Below, in pieces: positions 15,552-25,773 of a DNA stretch of 64,000 nt (position 1 is the stretch's first letter; each line of letters begins with the position of its first letter). The notes beneath the pieces are model-generated. The model saw only the letters and a program-made list of their open reading frames with translations. It was not told the DNA's origin and made no database searches. The DNA lies in assembly GCA_004369085.1 (NCBI GenBank), contig ML210231.1, positions 1 to 64,000 on the forward strand, given 5' to 3'. Both the position numbers and the translations under genes were made by a program. This DNA comes from Coprinopsis marcescibilis (Eukaryota > Basidiomycota > Agaricomycetes > Agaricales > Psathyrellaceae).

Positions 15552-16274
15552 ATGACAAGCATACAATATGGCTCTGGCACCAGAGACTCGCCTTTTGTGA
15601 TCGAAGATGGCGACGATATGGTCCTTGATCAAGACGAAGATATGCTAAGCGACGCCGATGCTGAAGGAGAGATTGACGACGGTGCAGACCACATGGTTGT
15701 AGACTGGGTATCTAACACTCTGATTCCATTGAGCCAGAAAGTACTAAGGGACAATCTCGCCGCGAGTGCCCGGGTTTCAGCCTGGTTTTGCAAGCGCAAA
15801 CGCCGGGTATACAGTACACCACTTTCCACCCCTCCTCCCCAAGCACCACGCACTTTGTGCTCTCGCAGAGCAGAGAGTATCGCATACTCGCGGCGTAGCC
15901 CGCGCAAGCCTAAGCAGGCGATTCTTGGTCCTCGACTTGTAGCTAACAATAGAGCCCCGGCTAAAGTCAAGAAGCCCTCCTGGTACTATGAGATCGTCGA
16001 CTCGTCGGACGAAGACAGAGACACCGACGAAGATATGGACGGGGACACTGACGAAGATACGGATGAAGATACGGACGATGAAACCGTCTCCGGAATGACC
16101 CCTGCTCCTAGAAGCAAGCCAGAGAACATCAGAAGCTCGCGTAGTAGTCCACGCAAACCAAAGCAAGCGCAACTTGGCCCTAAGCTCGTCGCCAACAACA
16201 GACCCCTGACCAAAATCAAGAAGCATTCCTATTACTATGAGATCATCGATTCTTCGGACGAAGAGAGCGATTGA
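15552..16274 (+). CDS. Acidic nuclear-type protein, copy 1 (unknown function)
   Basis: This is a single exon of 240 aa. I do not recognise the family. The N-terminus (IQYGSGTRDSPFVIEDGDD) is followed by an Asp/Glu-rich stretch and the block DADAEGEIDDGADHMVVDW. A basic segment then reads SAWFCKRKRRVYSTP. The second half contains two diverged copies of a module of about 40 residues: a basic SPRKPKQA, then LGP-LVANNR, then KK, then YYEI-DSSDE. The copies are separated by a run of Asp-Glu-Thr repeats (about 155-177). Hydrophobic patches followed by acidic residues (PFVIEDGDD, EIVDSSDED) resemble SUMO-interacting motifs, and the basic segments resemble nuclear localisation signals; both are inferences. 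A paralogue lies at 50986-51639. Both copies sit tail to tail with a pheromone precursor gene. Confidence 0.75.
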   Translation: MTSIQYGSGTRDSPFVIEDGDDMVLDQDEDMLSDADAEGEIDDGADHMVVDWVSNTLIPLSQKVLRDNLAASARVSAWFCKRKRRVYSTPLSTPPPQAPRTLCSRRAESIAYSRRSPRKPKQAILGPRLVANNRAPAKVKKPSWYYEIVDSSDEDRDTDEDMDGDTDEDTDEDTDDETVSGMTPAPRSKPENIRSSRSSPRKPKQAQLGPKLVANNRPLTKIKKHSYYYEIIDSSDEESD

Positions 16275-16899
16275 AAGCCAGACGTTGCGTCCCATCATTC
16301 CATGAGATGCATAAGCGTGTACCCTCTTGAACAGTCTCCAAAGAGCTATCTAAGTTTGAACACCTGTACGACTATGCCTCCAATATGCCTGCCTTTCGCT
16401 TTCAGCCTAGTTTTTACGTTATATTGTTTCCAGTTATATTAGCAAATAGAAAATTAAAATACAAAAAAGTCTAGCCTCTTCAACATACTCTTAATGATAC
16501 ACTTACACAAATCCAATGCGTTTTCGAGAGTACTCGGCGGGCGTCAAGTTCAAGTTCGTTACCGATTCGGCGGGTTCTGGGCCCAGCCATTTAAAGTGGC
16601 CTATGCAGACATACAACGGCTCATACAGTACATAGCAAGCAACAAAAGACAAATTTAGAATGATACGAATAATAAAGAGTCAAAACGCTTTGATAAGAAA
16701 ATAATCTTCGAAGGTTCTCAAAAGCGCGAGCAGAAGAAATCGGCTTTCATTATATCATAAGGCATAATTTGAGTGCAGTCCTGTCGCAGTACTTAGTAGA
16801 CACCGTAAGCCATTGCACTATCATTTACCGATTTAAACCTACCGCACAGGGCTACTGTAATTGCAAGACGTTGAACCCAGTGGTCTTCAAGCAGGTTCC
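16275..16899. other. Convergent spacer between acidic gene 1 and pheromone gene A
   Basis: This is AT-rich sequence without a gene. From about 16310 it belongs to the tandem duplication and is matched at about 18440-19035. Confidence 0.6.
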
Positions 16900-17016
16900 T
16901 CAAGCGATGACGCAGTAGAACCCACCGGATCCACTAGTCTCTTCATCCTGGGGAGGAACGGTGCCGTCGTTGGAGTTAGCGGCGGAGAGAGCTGAGAGAG
17001 GGAAGAAGGCGTCCAT
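16900..17016 (-). CDS. Mating pheromone precursor A
   Basis: This is a single-exon 38-aa precursor starting MDAFFPLSALSAANS and ending in the CaaX box CVIA. Basidiomycete pheromones are made as short precursors that are farnesylated on the CaaX cysteine, proteolysed, carboxymethylated and cut at an internal acidic/charged site; they act on STE3-type receptors of a compatible partner (family knowledge). The middle has VPPQDEE, shared by all three copies here. If cleavage follows the EE pair, the mature peptide would be TSGSGGFYC (inference). The MDAF start, the CaaX tail and a TATAAAAG box at 17133-17126, about 110 bp upstream, support the start. Upstream in-frame codons run into the TATA element, so a longer product is unlikely. 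Confidence 0.88.
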   Translation of the reverse strand: MDAFFPLSALSAANSNDGTVPPQDEETSGSGGFYCVIA

Positions 17017-17829
17017 AGCAGAGGTGGGAGATTGGGCAGTTAGGTGGGTGGGTGTGTGTTTGGGGCTGCAGCTAGATGACTTCCAATGTGAAAGGTGCTG
17101 GGGATTGAATGTGGGCTGGAACATGCTTTTATACCGAATTCTACGGTAATGTGGCTATCCGTACATGCGTGCTCATGTTTGCAGCTGATGGAATCTGAAG
17201 ACGTAAGAGACACCCGTTATCCGCGGGTTTATGGACCAAAAATAGGTCGACAATCATTTGCATTGAGAGGCTGTTGGGCAAGCCCCCACTGGATTTGGGA
17301 TGGCGTGCATGACTTGCTCATCATAATTCTATCACTTGGGAAGTCATCTCAATACTTGCTCAATACATTTACACCATTCCGCATCAGCTTTCCTCTCCAA
17401 AAACAATAGGAACCCATAGGCTCGCGCACAGTGTCGACAGATTGACAGTCATAGAATGATATTCCATCTCCTATGCGTAAAGTATTAGAGATGGAATGCA
17501 TTCCACTCAGCATATTAGTGGCGCTTGAAGCATTCCAAATGCAACTTACTCTGCTGCCAGAACACATACCCTCTCTTTAAGCAGATCTCGTCGTCTCTCC
17601 TCTCTCTCTCATATGCTAAAAATGGATCTACCCTACCCAGGCACCCAAACCTGCGAATCCTACATTTCGATTTCCCATCTTTCAGAGGAACGCGACAGGA
17701 CCTCATCGATCATCCATTCTCATCTTTTCGATATTACTCTCGGAGCTTCCTGTGCTCTTCCAGCTACCGTGCGTGCGTATTATTACTCGACCATAGCTGC
17801 AAAACATAGCTAGTCTGCGCACGTTAGAA
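17017..17829. other. Upstream region of pheromone gene A
   Basis: It includes the TATA box (17126-17133) and sequence matched in unit 2 (19.2-19.97 kb). It is also matched, inverted, at 48.66-49.64 kb. For example CGACAGGACCTCATCGAT near 17690 corresponds to the reverse complement of sequence near 48.78 kb. No gene is seen. Confidence 0.6.
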
Positions 17830-18190
17830 AAACGTGCTGAACGAGTCCGGACTCTGCAACGATGATGCCCTTGACATCCTCAATCAATGCTCCAAATGGG
17901 GCTTGCACACCCGCGCTTGCCTCAGGCCTGCTCCTTCACAGTCAGCCACAAGTGCGCGCCGTGGCGAGATGTATGACGAGCGTCCCGGCGTCAGCGACGT
18001 TGGCGAGCGTGCTCGCGATGTAGGTTTGGTGGCGGCGGCTTTAGCGCCCAAGGGAAGAGCACCGCCAAAGACGCTGGGCACTCGCTTCAGCAGTGCGGGC
18101 GCTTCTTCGAATCTCACCTACGCCCAGTTTATGACACGAAGGGATGGCTTGAAAGCAATTTGGCCACCCCTTGCTGTGTCGGTTTCTGTT
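17830..18190 (-). pseudogene. MET17 3' fragment, decayed copy 1
   Basis: Translating the minus strand in shifting frames recovers the end of MET17 exon 12 piece by piece. AKLLSSHPFVS matches [26 protein letters not shown] matches [28 protein letters not shown] matches [28 protein letters not shown] matches the terminal [10 protein letters not shown]. Several frameshifts and stops separate the pieces and nothing 5' of exon 12 is present, so this is non-functional. It lies upstream of pheromone A in the same relative order and orientation as intact MET17 and pheromone C. Confidence 0.8.
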
Positions 18191-19035
18191 TCGAGGCGGT
18201 ACTGACCATGGTGCATAGAAGTTGACGACCTAATGAGCCCATCATTGGTCATATTGGATTATCCAGGACAAGTTTGGAGCTCTGGTTGCTGAGACTCATG
18301 GGCGCGCACAACTTGCTTCGAAGCAAGTTGCACTCTGGCCGATTTTTGGACTTTGAGCTGGGTAAAACTGGGAGTGTGCTTGGGTGTGACTGCTGTCAGG
18401 TGCTTCCACTGCATCTGCTGAGTTGCGTCCCTATCCATGAGGTACATAAGCACGTCCTCATGAACAGTCTCCCAAGAGTTATTGAACCTCGAATACTTGT
18501 TATGGCCATGCCTTGAATATGCCTCCGTTTCGCTTCCGTCCTAGTTGTTACTAATTTGTCTCGTTTCCAGTGATATTAGTAAAATAGCATTTGAGAAAGA
18601 TACAAAAAAGTCTGGCCTCTTCAATATACTCTTAATAATACACCTATCCGATACGTTTTCGAGAGTACTCGGCGGGCACTAAGTTCAAGCTCGTGATCGA
18701 TTCGGCGGGTTCTGGGCCCAGCCATTCAAAGTGGCCTGTGCGGACATACAACGGTTCATACAGTACATAGCAAGCAACAAAAGTCAAAATTCAGAATGAT
18801 AGGAATAATAAAGAGTCAAAACGCTTTGATAAGAAAATAATCTTCGAAGGCTCTCAAAAGCGCGAGCAAAAGAAATTGGGTTTCATTATATCACAAGGCA
18901 TAATTTGAACGCAGTCTTTTCGCAGTACCTAGTAGACGCTGTAAGCCATCGCACTATCATTTGCTGATTTAAACCTACCACACATGGCTACTGTACATGC
19001 AAGACGTTGAAGCCAGTGGTCTTCAAGCAAGTTCC
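18191..19035. other. Spacer between MET17 remnant 1 and pheromone gene B
   Basis: This is the junction of the two tandem units. The right part matches the 3' flank of pheromone A. No gene is seen. Confidence 0.5.
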
Positions 19036-19158
19036 TCAGGCGATGACGCACCAGACCGTCAACCCACCGGATCCACCAGACTCTTCATCCTGGGGAGGAA
19101 CGGTGCCGTCGTTGGAGTTAGCGGCGGAGAGAGCTGAGAGAGGGGAGAAGGCGTCCAT
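19036..19158 (-). CDS. Mating pheromone precursor B
   Basis: This is a single-exon 40-aa precursor starting MDAFSPLSALSAANS and ending CVIA. It is nearly identical to precursor A up to VPPQDEE, then diverges. The predicted mature peptide after the EE pair is SGGSGGLTVWC, two residues longer than in A, with Trp instead of Tyr before the CaaX cysteine. A TATAAAAG box lies at 19277-19270, about 112 bp upstream. The divergence is concentrated in the predicted mature peptide while leader and promoter are conserved. This is the pattern expected if receptor specificity is under diversifying pressure (inference). Processing and receptor are as for precursor A. Confidence 0.88.
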   Translation of the reverse strand: MDAFSPLSALSAANSNDGTVPPQDEESGGSGGLTVWCVIA

Positions 19159-19974
19159 GGCAGAGGTGGGAAATTGGGCAGTTCGATGTGTGTGTATGTG
19201 TGTTTGGGGCTGCAGCTAGATGACCTCCAATGTGAAAGGTGCTGAGGATGGAATGTGGGCTGGGGCATGCTTTTATACCGAATTCTACTGGTAATGTGGC
19301 TATCCGTACATGCGTGTTGTGTCTGTAGCTGATGGTATCTGAAGAGGTAGCCGACACCCGTTATCCACGGGTTTATGGACCTGAAAGAGGTCGACAATCA
19401 CTTGAATTGAGAGGCTACCGAGTTGGGAAAGTGCCCACTGGATTTGGGATGGCGTGCATAACTTGCTCATCATAATTCGATCGCTTCGCAAGTCATCTCA
19501 ACACTTACTCAATACATTTTCACCATTCCGCGTCAGCTTTCATCTCCAAAACAATAGAAACCTATAGGCTCACGTACAGCGTCGACAGATTGACAGTCCT
19601 AGAATGAGGTGCCATCTCCTATGCGTATATTATTAGAGATGAAATGCATCCCACTCAGCATACTAGTGGCGCTTGAATCATTCCGAATGCAACTTACTCT
19701 CTCCCATATGCTCAAGGTGCCTGATGCGCTCTGGCTCAACTTCATCAGCATCAGTCCCTTCGTGATCATGATCATTTATAAGTCTGAAAATGGATCTACA
19801 CAGGTACCAAAACTGCGAATCCTACATTTCGATTTCCCATCTTTCAGAGGAACGCGACAGGACCTCATCAATCATTCATTCTCATCTTTTCGATATGACG
19901 CTCTTCCAGCTACCGTTCGTGCCTATTATTACTCGACCATAGCTGCAAAACACAGCCAGTCTGCGCACGTTGGA
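19159..19974. other. Upstream region of pheromone gene B
   Basis: This is the unit-2 counterpart of 17017-17829, with the TATA box at 19270-19277. No gene is seen. Confidence 0.6.
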
Positions 19975-20345
19975 AAAATATGCTAAACGAGTCCGGACTC
20001 TGCAACGATGCCCTTGACATCCTCAATCAATACACCAAATGGTGCATGTACACCCGCCCTTGCCTACCTGCTCCTCCACCGCCAGCTGCTGCAAGTGCAA
20101 TGTCATGGAGAGAGGGATTATGAGCTCCCCGGTATCCCCGACTCCGGCGAGGTTGTTCGCGATGTAGGTTTGGTGGCGTCGGATTTAGCGCCCAAGGAAA
20201 GCACACCGCCAAAGGCTGGGTACTTGATTCCCATCCCTTCAATTCAGGCGCTTCAAGTTCCTCGAGTCTCACTGAGGCCCAGACTATGACACAGGAACAG
20301 CTTCAGAGGAACGGCCACCTGTTGCTGTTTCGAGGCGGTCCTGGC
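19975..20345 (-). pseudogene. MET17 3' fragment, decayed copy 2
   Basis: The minus strand yields AFGGVLSLGAKSDA, NLAGVGDTGELI and QLAVEEQ in different frames. These match [26 protein letters not shown] and QLTVEEQ of intact MET17 exon 12. Frameshifts and stops show decay independent of copy 1; indel positions differ, for example near 20004. It flanks pheromone B exactly as copy 1 flanks pheromone A. Confidence 0.78.
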
Positions 20346-21232
20346 CATGGTTCCCAAACGTTGCTGACGGACTATTAGGCCCTTTGTTGGGCATGGTGGT
20401 TCATCCAGACCAAGTAATTACAGCCTTAGGCTCGTTTGTCGCTGAGAATTATGGGCGTGCACCACTTGAAGGATGTTGCACTCTTGGCTTGGCCAAATTT
20501 TGGATTTTTGAGCCGGGTGCACCCACATTGTGGCTGGGGGTTGGGACTTAGGACTCGCCAGTCACGGTGCTGTCGGATGCTTTCGCTGCATCTGCCTGGA
20601 ACGTCGTGGCAAGGCCGTCGAATCTTCGCATGTACAACGTTCCGTGCACCGATAGCTGACTCCTGACACAAATGACTCGGATTTCACAGCTCATGCCTGA
20701 ACATACTCCGAGACACTGTTCGGAGGCTGTGCAACATCAAAACCGGCCGCTGTCCTGGCCCCTGAGAGAAGGGACAAATAAATGGGTGTGTAAATTAACC
20801 CTCTGAACGTAGTACATCGCCTAGAACCTGTACCCTACAGCTAACTGCTAACCACGCTCTTCTTCCCTTATCTTCGAAATTACTATACGTATACGAAACA
20901 TAGCATTCTTTTAATTACAAAAGACACCGGGTGTCAATCACGACCGTTAGCCTGAGTAGCCGCTCGGGCCCGGATTCCACCTGACTCACCTTGACTTGGT
21001 GTTATTCTTAGCGCGCCGCTCTCATCGTCGTCGGCCTGTACATACCAACTTGTATATAAAGCTCGAAGAGATGGAAGAGTCTCGACACCAACCACCTCAC
21101 TCCCGGTTTTACACCAGGAAGACTCTTGAGCCTTGATACCCTCGCCTCGGATACCCCCCCGACTACTTTACCACCACCACCACCTTAAAGGCAAACCGTT
21201 ACACCATACACAAACTAATAAAAGACTCTACC
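20346..21232. other. Intergenic region, end of tandem unit 2 and promoter of unknown gene 1
   Basis: The left part (to about 20680) resembles 18250-18450 and is probably further decayed duplicate sequence. A TATATAAA element at 21053-21060 lies 173 bp upstream of the ATG at 21233. The sequence from about 20920 on is repeated at about 22760. Confidence 0.5.
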
Positions 21233-22064
21233 ATGTCGCTACGGGGCCGAAATATCACACGACGAGAGGCTGAATACAAGGTGCGCGATAAGCCACCGCT
21301 AGGCCAACGCATTCATCGTACTGACGGCTACCCAACAACAGAGTGTGCGAGCAAAGGCGCACAAAGAACAGACGCTCTACATCGACGCGCTGTGCGAGCA
21401 CGAAGCCATCCCGCGCTGGAGGCTCGGGGCCGTCATTTCTGCAAACAAGGTACTAGTCCACTTTAATTGCCTGATTCGCTTCAACAACTCGTTCTTGGCG
21501 CGCTTTCCATGTGTACCTTTACCTTTACCGTTGCCTTTGCTGACTGTCCTTTAATGTGAAGAAACGCCATGTGCGGTCTGATGCGCCGGGCAAGGTGGAG
21601 CGCCCGCTGGAGACGCGGCGCAAGGCGGGAGACCACGCGTCTGCAGCTGCGATGTCCGCTTCCGGGTCGAGGTTCTCAGAGTTTGGCGAGGGGTCGTCGT
21701 GCGCCAGCGACAGCCTGAGCTGCGCGGGCGACTCTGACGCGGGCTGGAGCAACCGCGGCCGCCCGACCTTGGATGATATCCCCAAAAAGGTCGCGAGGAA
21801 GAAAGGTGCGTTCGGCCCCATTGGTATAATTGAGTGAGGTGCTGATTATGGAATGTTTTAGGGCTCAGGAAGGAGTACGAGTTTGTGGAGAACCTGAACC
21901 GGGTTGTGGTCCTTGGTGATTCGGACGCGGGGGACAGCCGGGCGGGCCCACGCTCGAACTTGGGCTTGTTGGGCGACGATGAGGATTGGGAGGAGGTTTA
22001 TAGCGCCTCTCGGGATGCGGCGAGGTCGTATTCTTCCGTGCTGCGCGGTGCTGGTTATGGTTGA
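21233..22064 (+). CDS. Unknown basic/acidic protein, tandem copy 1
   Basis: Four exons (21233-21280, 21342-21449, 21562-21805, 21862-22064) give 200 aa. I do not recognise the family. The N-terminus is basic (GRNITRREAEYK, then SVRAKAHKEQTLYIDAL). A Ser-rich acidic middle follows (about 90-125), then a basic patch DDIPKKVARKKGLRKEYEFV, and an acidic C-terminus with LGLLGDDEDWEEVYSASRDA ending near RSYSSVLRG. No signal peptide or membrane segment is seen. The basic patches suggest a nuclear or nucleic-acid-associated protein (inference). The GT-AG splice positions are supported by exact conservation of exon boundaries in the neighbouring copy. Only the first intron's acceptor context (ACAACAG) and the second's (GTGAAG) are unremarkable or weak. 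Confidence 0.75.
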
Positions 22065-23071
22065 AGCCTCCCTTAGGCTTCAGGCTCGGACGAGTTGCAT
22101 TCAGCTCACTCGAGCACACTTATACCATGACGATGACGACGACGACGATGATGATGATGATGGACGATAGTAGTATGTTTGACGCTTAGCACCCCCATGG
22201 CATGGCCCAGGTCACGGTGCTCTAGATCACCACGCCCTTTCGACTGTGCACGGTTACAGTCCTGCTATGTATTCTGCCATTAGAGATCACCACGCCTGGC
22301 CTTGATTCTCTAGCAGTAATATTAATAGTCCTAGCAATATACGTGGATTCCGATCGAGCTTTGTGCTTTGTGTTTTGGATAACCTCGGGAGAAAGGAGAA
22401 CGGAAGGCGATAACTTTGAAGTTGAACTGGGTTAGTGAACTCAGATGCAAGGTAACTTGACCAGGCTGTTGCAGAGGGTCTGACCCCACATCGGCAGGTA
22501 CCCTTGGAGTCCTGCGCGTGAGTATGATAAGACTCGACAAGATGATTGGTCTGCGGCGTGTGGCGTGGACAAGCCGAGAGCAAGTTCAAGCTGCAATTGG
22601 ATGTTGGAGGGATGAATCATGACTTGGACTCGGAGTTGGACTTGGTCATCATGTAACTTTAGCCTACTTCTTCTTCTCTCTTTAGCTAATACCCAGGCCC
22701 TACTATAATATGTCGGAAGCATAGCATGGATAATGTTATCAGTAAGTAATGATTACAAATGACGCTGAGTTGTCAATCAACGACAATGTAATACAATACG
22801 TAGGCGTAGCCGCTCGCTAGCGCGGGGTTGCATCAACCCCGGATTCCAACTGACTCATCTTGACTTGATGTTATTCCTAGCACCGCTATCATAGTCAGGC
22901 CCTTAGCTTAGTAGTACTACTACCAGCTGGTATATAAACCTCCGGGGATGAAGAGTTACAGCAACTACCACCCCTACTACACCCTACTCCAGGGCTCTGA
23001 GTGATACCCTCGCTTCGGATACCCCTACTTTACTAGCACACTACACCGAGACTACTACAAGACTGCATACC
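22065..23071. other. Spacer between tandem unknown genes
   Basis: A GAY trinucleotide microsatellite lies at about 22127-22163 in the 3' flank of copy 1. A TATATAAA box at 22931-22938 lies 134 bp upstream of the copy 2 ATG. No gene is seen. Confidence 0.6.
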
Positions 23072-23837
23072 ATGTCGCGACGAGGCGGAAACGTTTCGCG
23101 AAAAGAGGCTGAATACAAGGTGCGCAATCCCCATCCACGGTCCACCGACCAACATACCAACGCACACCCACCCTAGAGCGTACGCGCCAAGGCGCACAAA
23201 GAGCAGAAGATGTACAGAGACGCGCTGGGCGAGGCCGGGGCGCTGCCCGGCTGGAGAGTCGAGGCCATGCTGTCGGCCAACGTCAAGGTACATACATACT
23301 TTATTTCGGTCGTCACGTCTTTCCTGTTTCCGGCGACTCACCTCGTTGTTGGTAGAAACGGTTTAAGCGGCTGGATGCGCCGGGCAAGGCTGAGCACCCG
23401 CTCGAGACGCGGCGCAAGGCGGGGGATCACGCCTCTGCGGTGTCGGCGAGGCAGTCCGAGTTTGACGATGAGTCGGTCTTTGGGGGTGCGGGTGATTCGG
23501 ACGCCTCGGCGTGGAACAGCAGCCCGAAGCTGGACGAGGTTCCCAAAAAGGTCGCGAGGAAGAAAGGTGCGCTTTTACGGTTTGCTCCCACCATGAAGTT
23601 GCGAACGTGTGCTGACTCATGGATGGTTTAGGTCTGAGGAAGGAATACGAGTTTGTGGATAACCTGAACCGGGTTGTGGTGCTTGATGATTTGAATCTGG
23701 ACGCGGAGGACTGGAGGGGCCCACGATCGAATTTGGGCTTGTTGGGCGATGAGGAGGATTGGGAGGAGGTTTATAGCGCCTCTCGGGATGCGGCGAGGTC
23801 GTATTCGTCCGTGTTGCGCGGTGTAGGTGATGGTTGA
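23072..23837 (+). CDS. Unknown basic/acidic protein, tandem copy 2
   Basis: Four exons (23072-23119, 23177-23287, 23356-23566, 23632-23837) give 191 aa. The protein is clearly paralogous to the preceding gene. Shared blocks are SRKEAEYK, SVRAKAHKEQ, DAPGK-E-PLETRRKAGDHAS, KKVARKKGLRKEYEFV and SNLGLLGDEEDWEEVYSASR. The first, third and last thirds are well conserved; the Ser/Asp-rich middle differs in length and sequence. That pattern, plus retained frames and splice sites, argues that both copies encode proteins. Function is unknown, with no transmembrane or secretion signal. Confidence 0.75.
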
Positions 23838-25112
23838 AGCGCCGTAGACTCATTACCTGGAGCTTGAGTATAGCTTAGCTATAGCTACATACTTACTTGG
23901 ACCATCATGCTGATGTTGTTTGGATGTAGCACCTTGTAGTCTTGGCACGGAATGGTGCTTCATTGGACGCTGGGCGCGGTAGATCATGACGCCCTCAATC
24001 GAGACTCGGTTGTGCGATCCATCTTTCTGTTGTATTTGCGAGTAGAGACTCTGTGCTGTCGGTGACTCTGCCAATATACGTGGATTTGGATCGAGTTTTG
24101 TGCTGGTTAGTTGATTGAGCTTGGGGAAAGTAAGGGAGGCACTGGCAGGAGCTCGCGCGAGTTGGTGAATTGGGCGATGAGCTCAGATGCAAGAGGATTG
24201 ATTAGGCCGCTGAGGTGTTGGACGAACGAACTTTGTTCGCATGTCGGTGCACTGAGTCCTGACTCCTATGTGAGTTGAGTCCAGGGAATACCCTTGTGCA
24301 AACCTTCAGGTAGCATTGACGAACGACGAGGAAGAACGAGTGAGAGCTTCAGCGGCGGAACCTTTAGTGTACTTACCTTTGACTTCACACCTTGATTGAA
24401 CTAATCCATATCATCACCATGTACATAATAAAAGTCTTCTCAAGCTCGCTCAAAGTAGCTTCCTGCGCATAATAAGCGTCAACGTAACCCGTCCGAACCA
24501 GCAGACGATTGCCACCTAAATATTACCCAATCCGGCAATTCTGGCCTGACGACTTGCGCATCAATCACCCGGGTTCCTTCCTTTTCTATCCCTTGACGAC
24601 GAATTGCCCGGGCGCAATTAGGCCGCTCCACCTAATTTCGGTAACAATGCGAGCGAGTTTGATGGAGGCGAGGCCAATCGTCGGGATTGCGCTTGCTTCC
24701 GAATAGCCTTTTTGGGTAAATCTGCAGTTGCCTTGTATGGATGGAAGGCAGGAATACAAGAGTTCCGACGCGTTCTACCCTCCAAAAGTCCCATAACCTC
24801 TTTCAGAGTACGTCTGAAGTACCGTGCAGCGCGTGTAAATCCTAACACGCCGAGCAGCTACGAGCAGAGCGGCACACTCCGAACCACGCACTTTGCTTGT
24901 ACATATTTGCGCACACGCCCGAAAAGGGAATAATCGTACGGGGTGCTTGGCAACGTTCGAGGGCGGATTGGCAGCAATCGGGGCGGGTATATAACCGGGG
25001 TGTGGGGGTGCAGTGATTCCCCACTTCAGCGCCTCCGCTTCAGCTTGCCAGACCAACTCCTCTATTAGTCTCCCAGTACATACTCATCTTCACCATTACC
25101 ACCACCACTACA
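23838..25112. other. Intergenic region
   Basis: The first 340 bp repeats the 3' flank of copy 1. A TATATAA element at 24988-24994 lies about 120 bp upstream of the next ATG. No gene is supported in between; short frames at 24.5-25.0 kb overlap on both strands. Confidence 0.5.
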
Positions 25113-25773
25113 ATGTCTGCCATCACCAGCACCAGCACCAGCACCGCGAGCATCCCCGCCCCAAGCCCAGCAGCCATGCCCTCAAGCACCACACGCACAG
25201 CAAGCGCGGCGGAGCAGCAGACGCAGCAGACACGGGTCTATGACCCCATCGACGAGTTCTTTGGGTACCGCTTCGCCAGCAGCGCGACCCAGGAGAGCAG
25301 GCACGACCGCACCCAAAGCGTCCTGCACTACGAGGCTCATCCCTCCGCCGCTCACGGCGAAGCCCTCCCCGCCTACGCGGAAGAGGACGACAGCCTCCCC
25401 AAATACACCCCCCATGCCGAGCCAACCACGCTCGCCATGTACCTCTTCAAATTCGGGTTCCGTGAGTATCTTATTGTTATCTTTGAGATTTGGAGCAAGT
25501 GCTTATATTGGTGTTGTTGTTGTTGTTTTAGTGTTCCCGATATTCTGGATATTGGGCGCGTTGATTTTGGTGTCGCCGCTGCGCGAGCCGCCGGCGGGCG
25601 AGGCGTCGCCTGTGTGGATGCCGGAGAAGACGGAGGCGGAGCGGCAGGCGTTTATTGCGCACATGCGCGAGGCGGAGGTGCGCTGGGCGAAGAGGTGTCT
25701 TTGGGCACTTGTCATTCTCACCGTGCTCGCCCTTGTGGGTGGGTTGGCGGTGTGGACGCTCACGAGGAACTGA
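25113..25773 (+). CDS. Small membrane protein with two TM segments
   Basis: Two exons (25113-25461, 25532-25773) give 196 aa. The first 40 residues are Ser/Thr/Ala-rich. The middle carries VYDPIDEFFGYRF and a proline-tyrosine region (LPAYAEEDDSLPKYT), which resembles PxY adaptor-binding motifs. One hydrophobic segment spans the splice junction (LFPIFWILGALILVSP, about 117-132). A charged loop follows (about 133-170), then a second membrane segment (CLWALVILTVLALVGGLAVW, about 172-191) with a very short tail ending TRN. Family not recognised. The intron contains a GTT repeat just before the acceptor. The start is the first ATG after the TATA element and gives an unbroken frame. Confidence 0.78.

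Larger units (their letters stand above)
16310..20350. repeat. Tandem duplication, two diverged units of about 2.1 kb
   Basis: Unit 1 (about 16310-18430) and unit 2 (about 18440-20350) are direct repeats with an offset of about 2.14 kb. Each contains, in the same order, an AT-rich 3' spacer, a pheromone precursor gene on the minus strand with its TATA box, a promoter-distal spacer and a decayed MET17 3' fragment. Matching landmarks include AAGAGTCAAAACGCTTTGAT at about 16675 and 18813, CTTTTATACCGAATTC at 17126 and 19270, and AACGAGTCCGGACTCTGCAA at about 17840 and 19985. Small indels and substitutions separate the units, and the pheromone tails have diverged in sequence and length. Confidence 0.85.
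20920..24180. repeat. Tandem gene duplication, unknown genes 1 and 2 with their promoters
   Basis: Direct copies span about 20920-22440 and 22760-24180 (start-to-start offset about 1.84 kb). They share promoter blocks (TGACTCA-CTTGACTTG-TGTTATTC and TATATAAA), exon/intron structure and 3' flank (CAATATACGTGGATT). Exon 4 is the best conserved part. Introns have diverged strongly. Confidence 0.85.

Noticed and set aside
15777..16298. 173-codon minus-strand frame opposite acidic gene 1
   Set aside because: Val/Ile-rich antisense shadow of an Asp/Glu-rich coding region; the sense frame is conserved in the paralogue.
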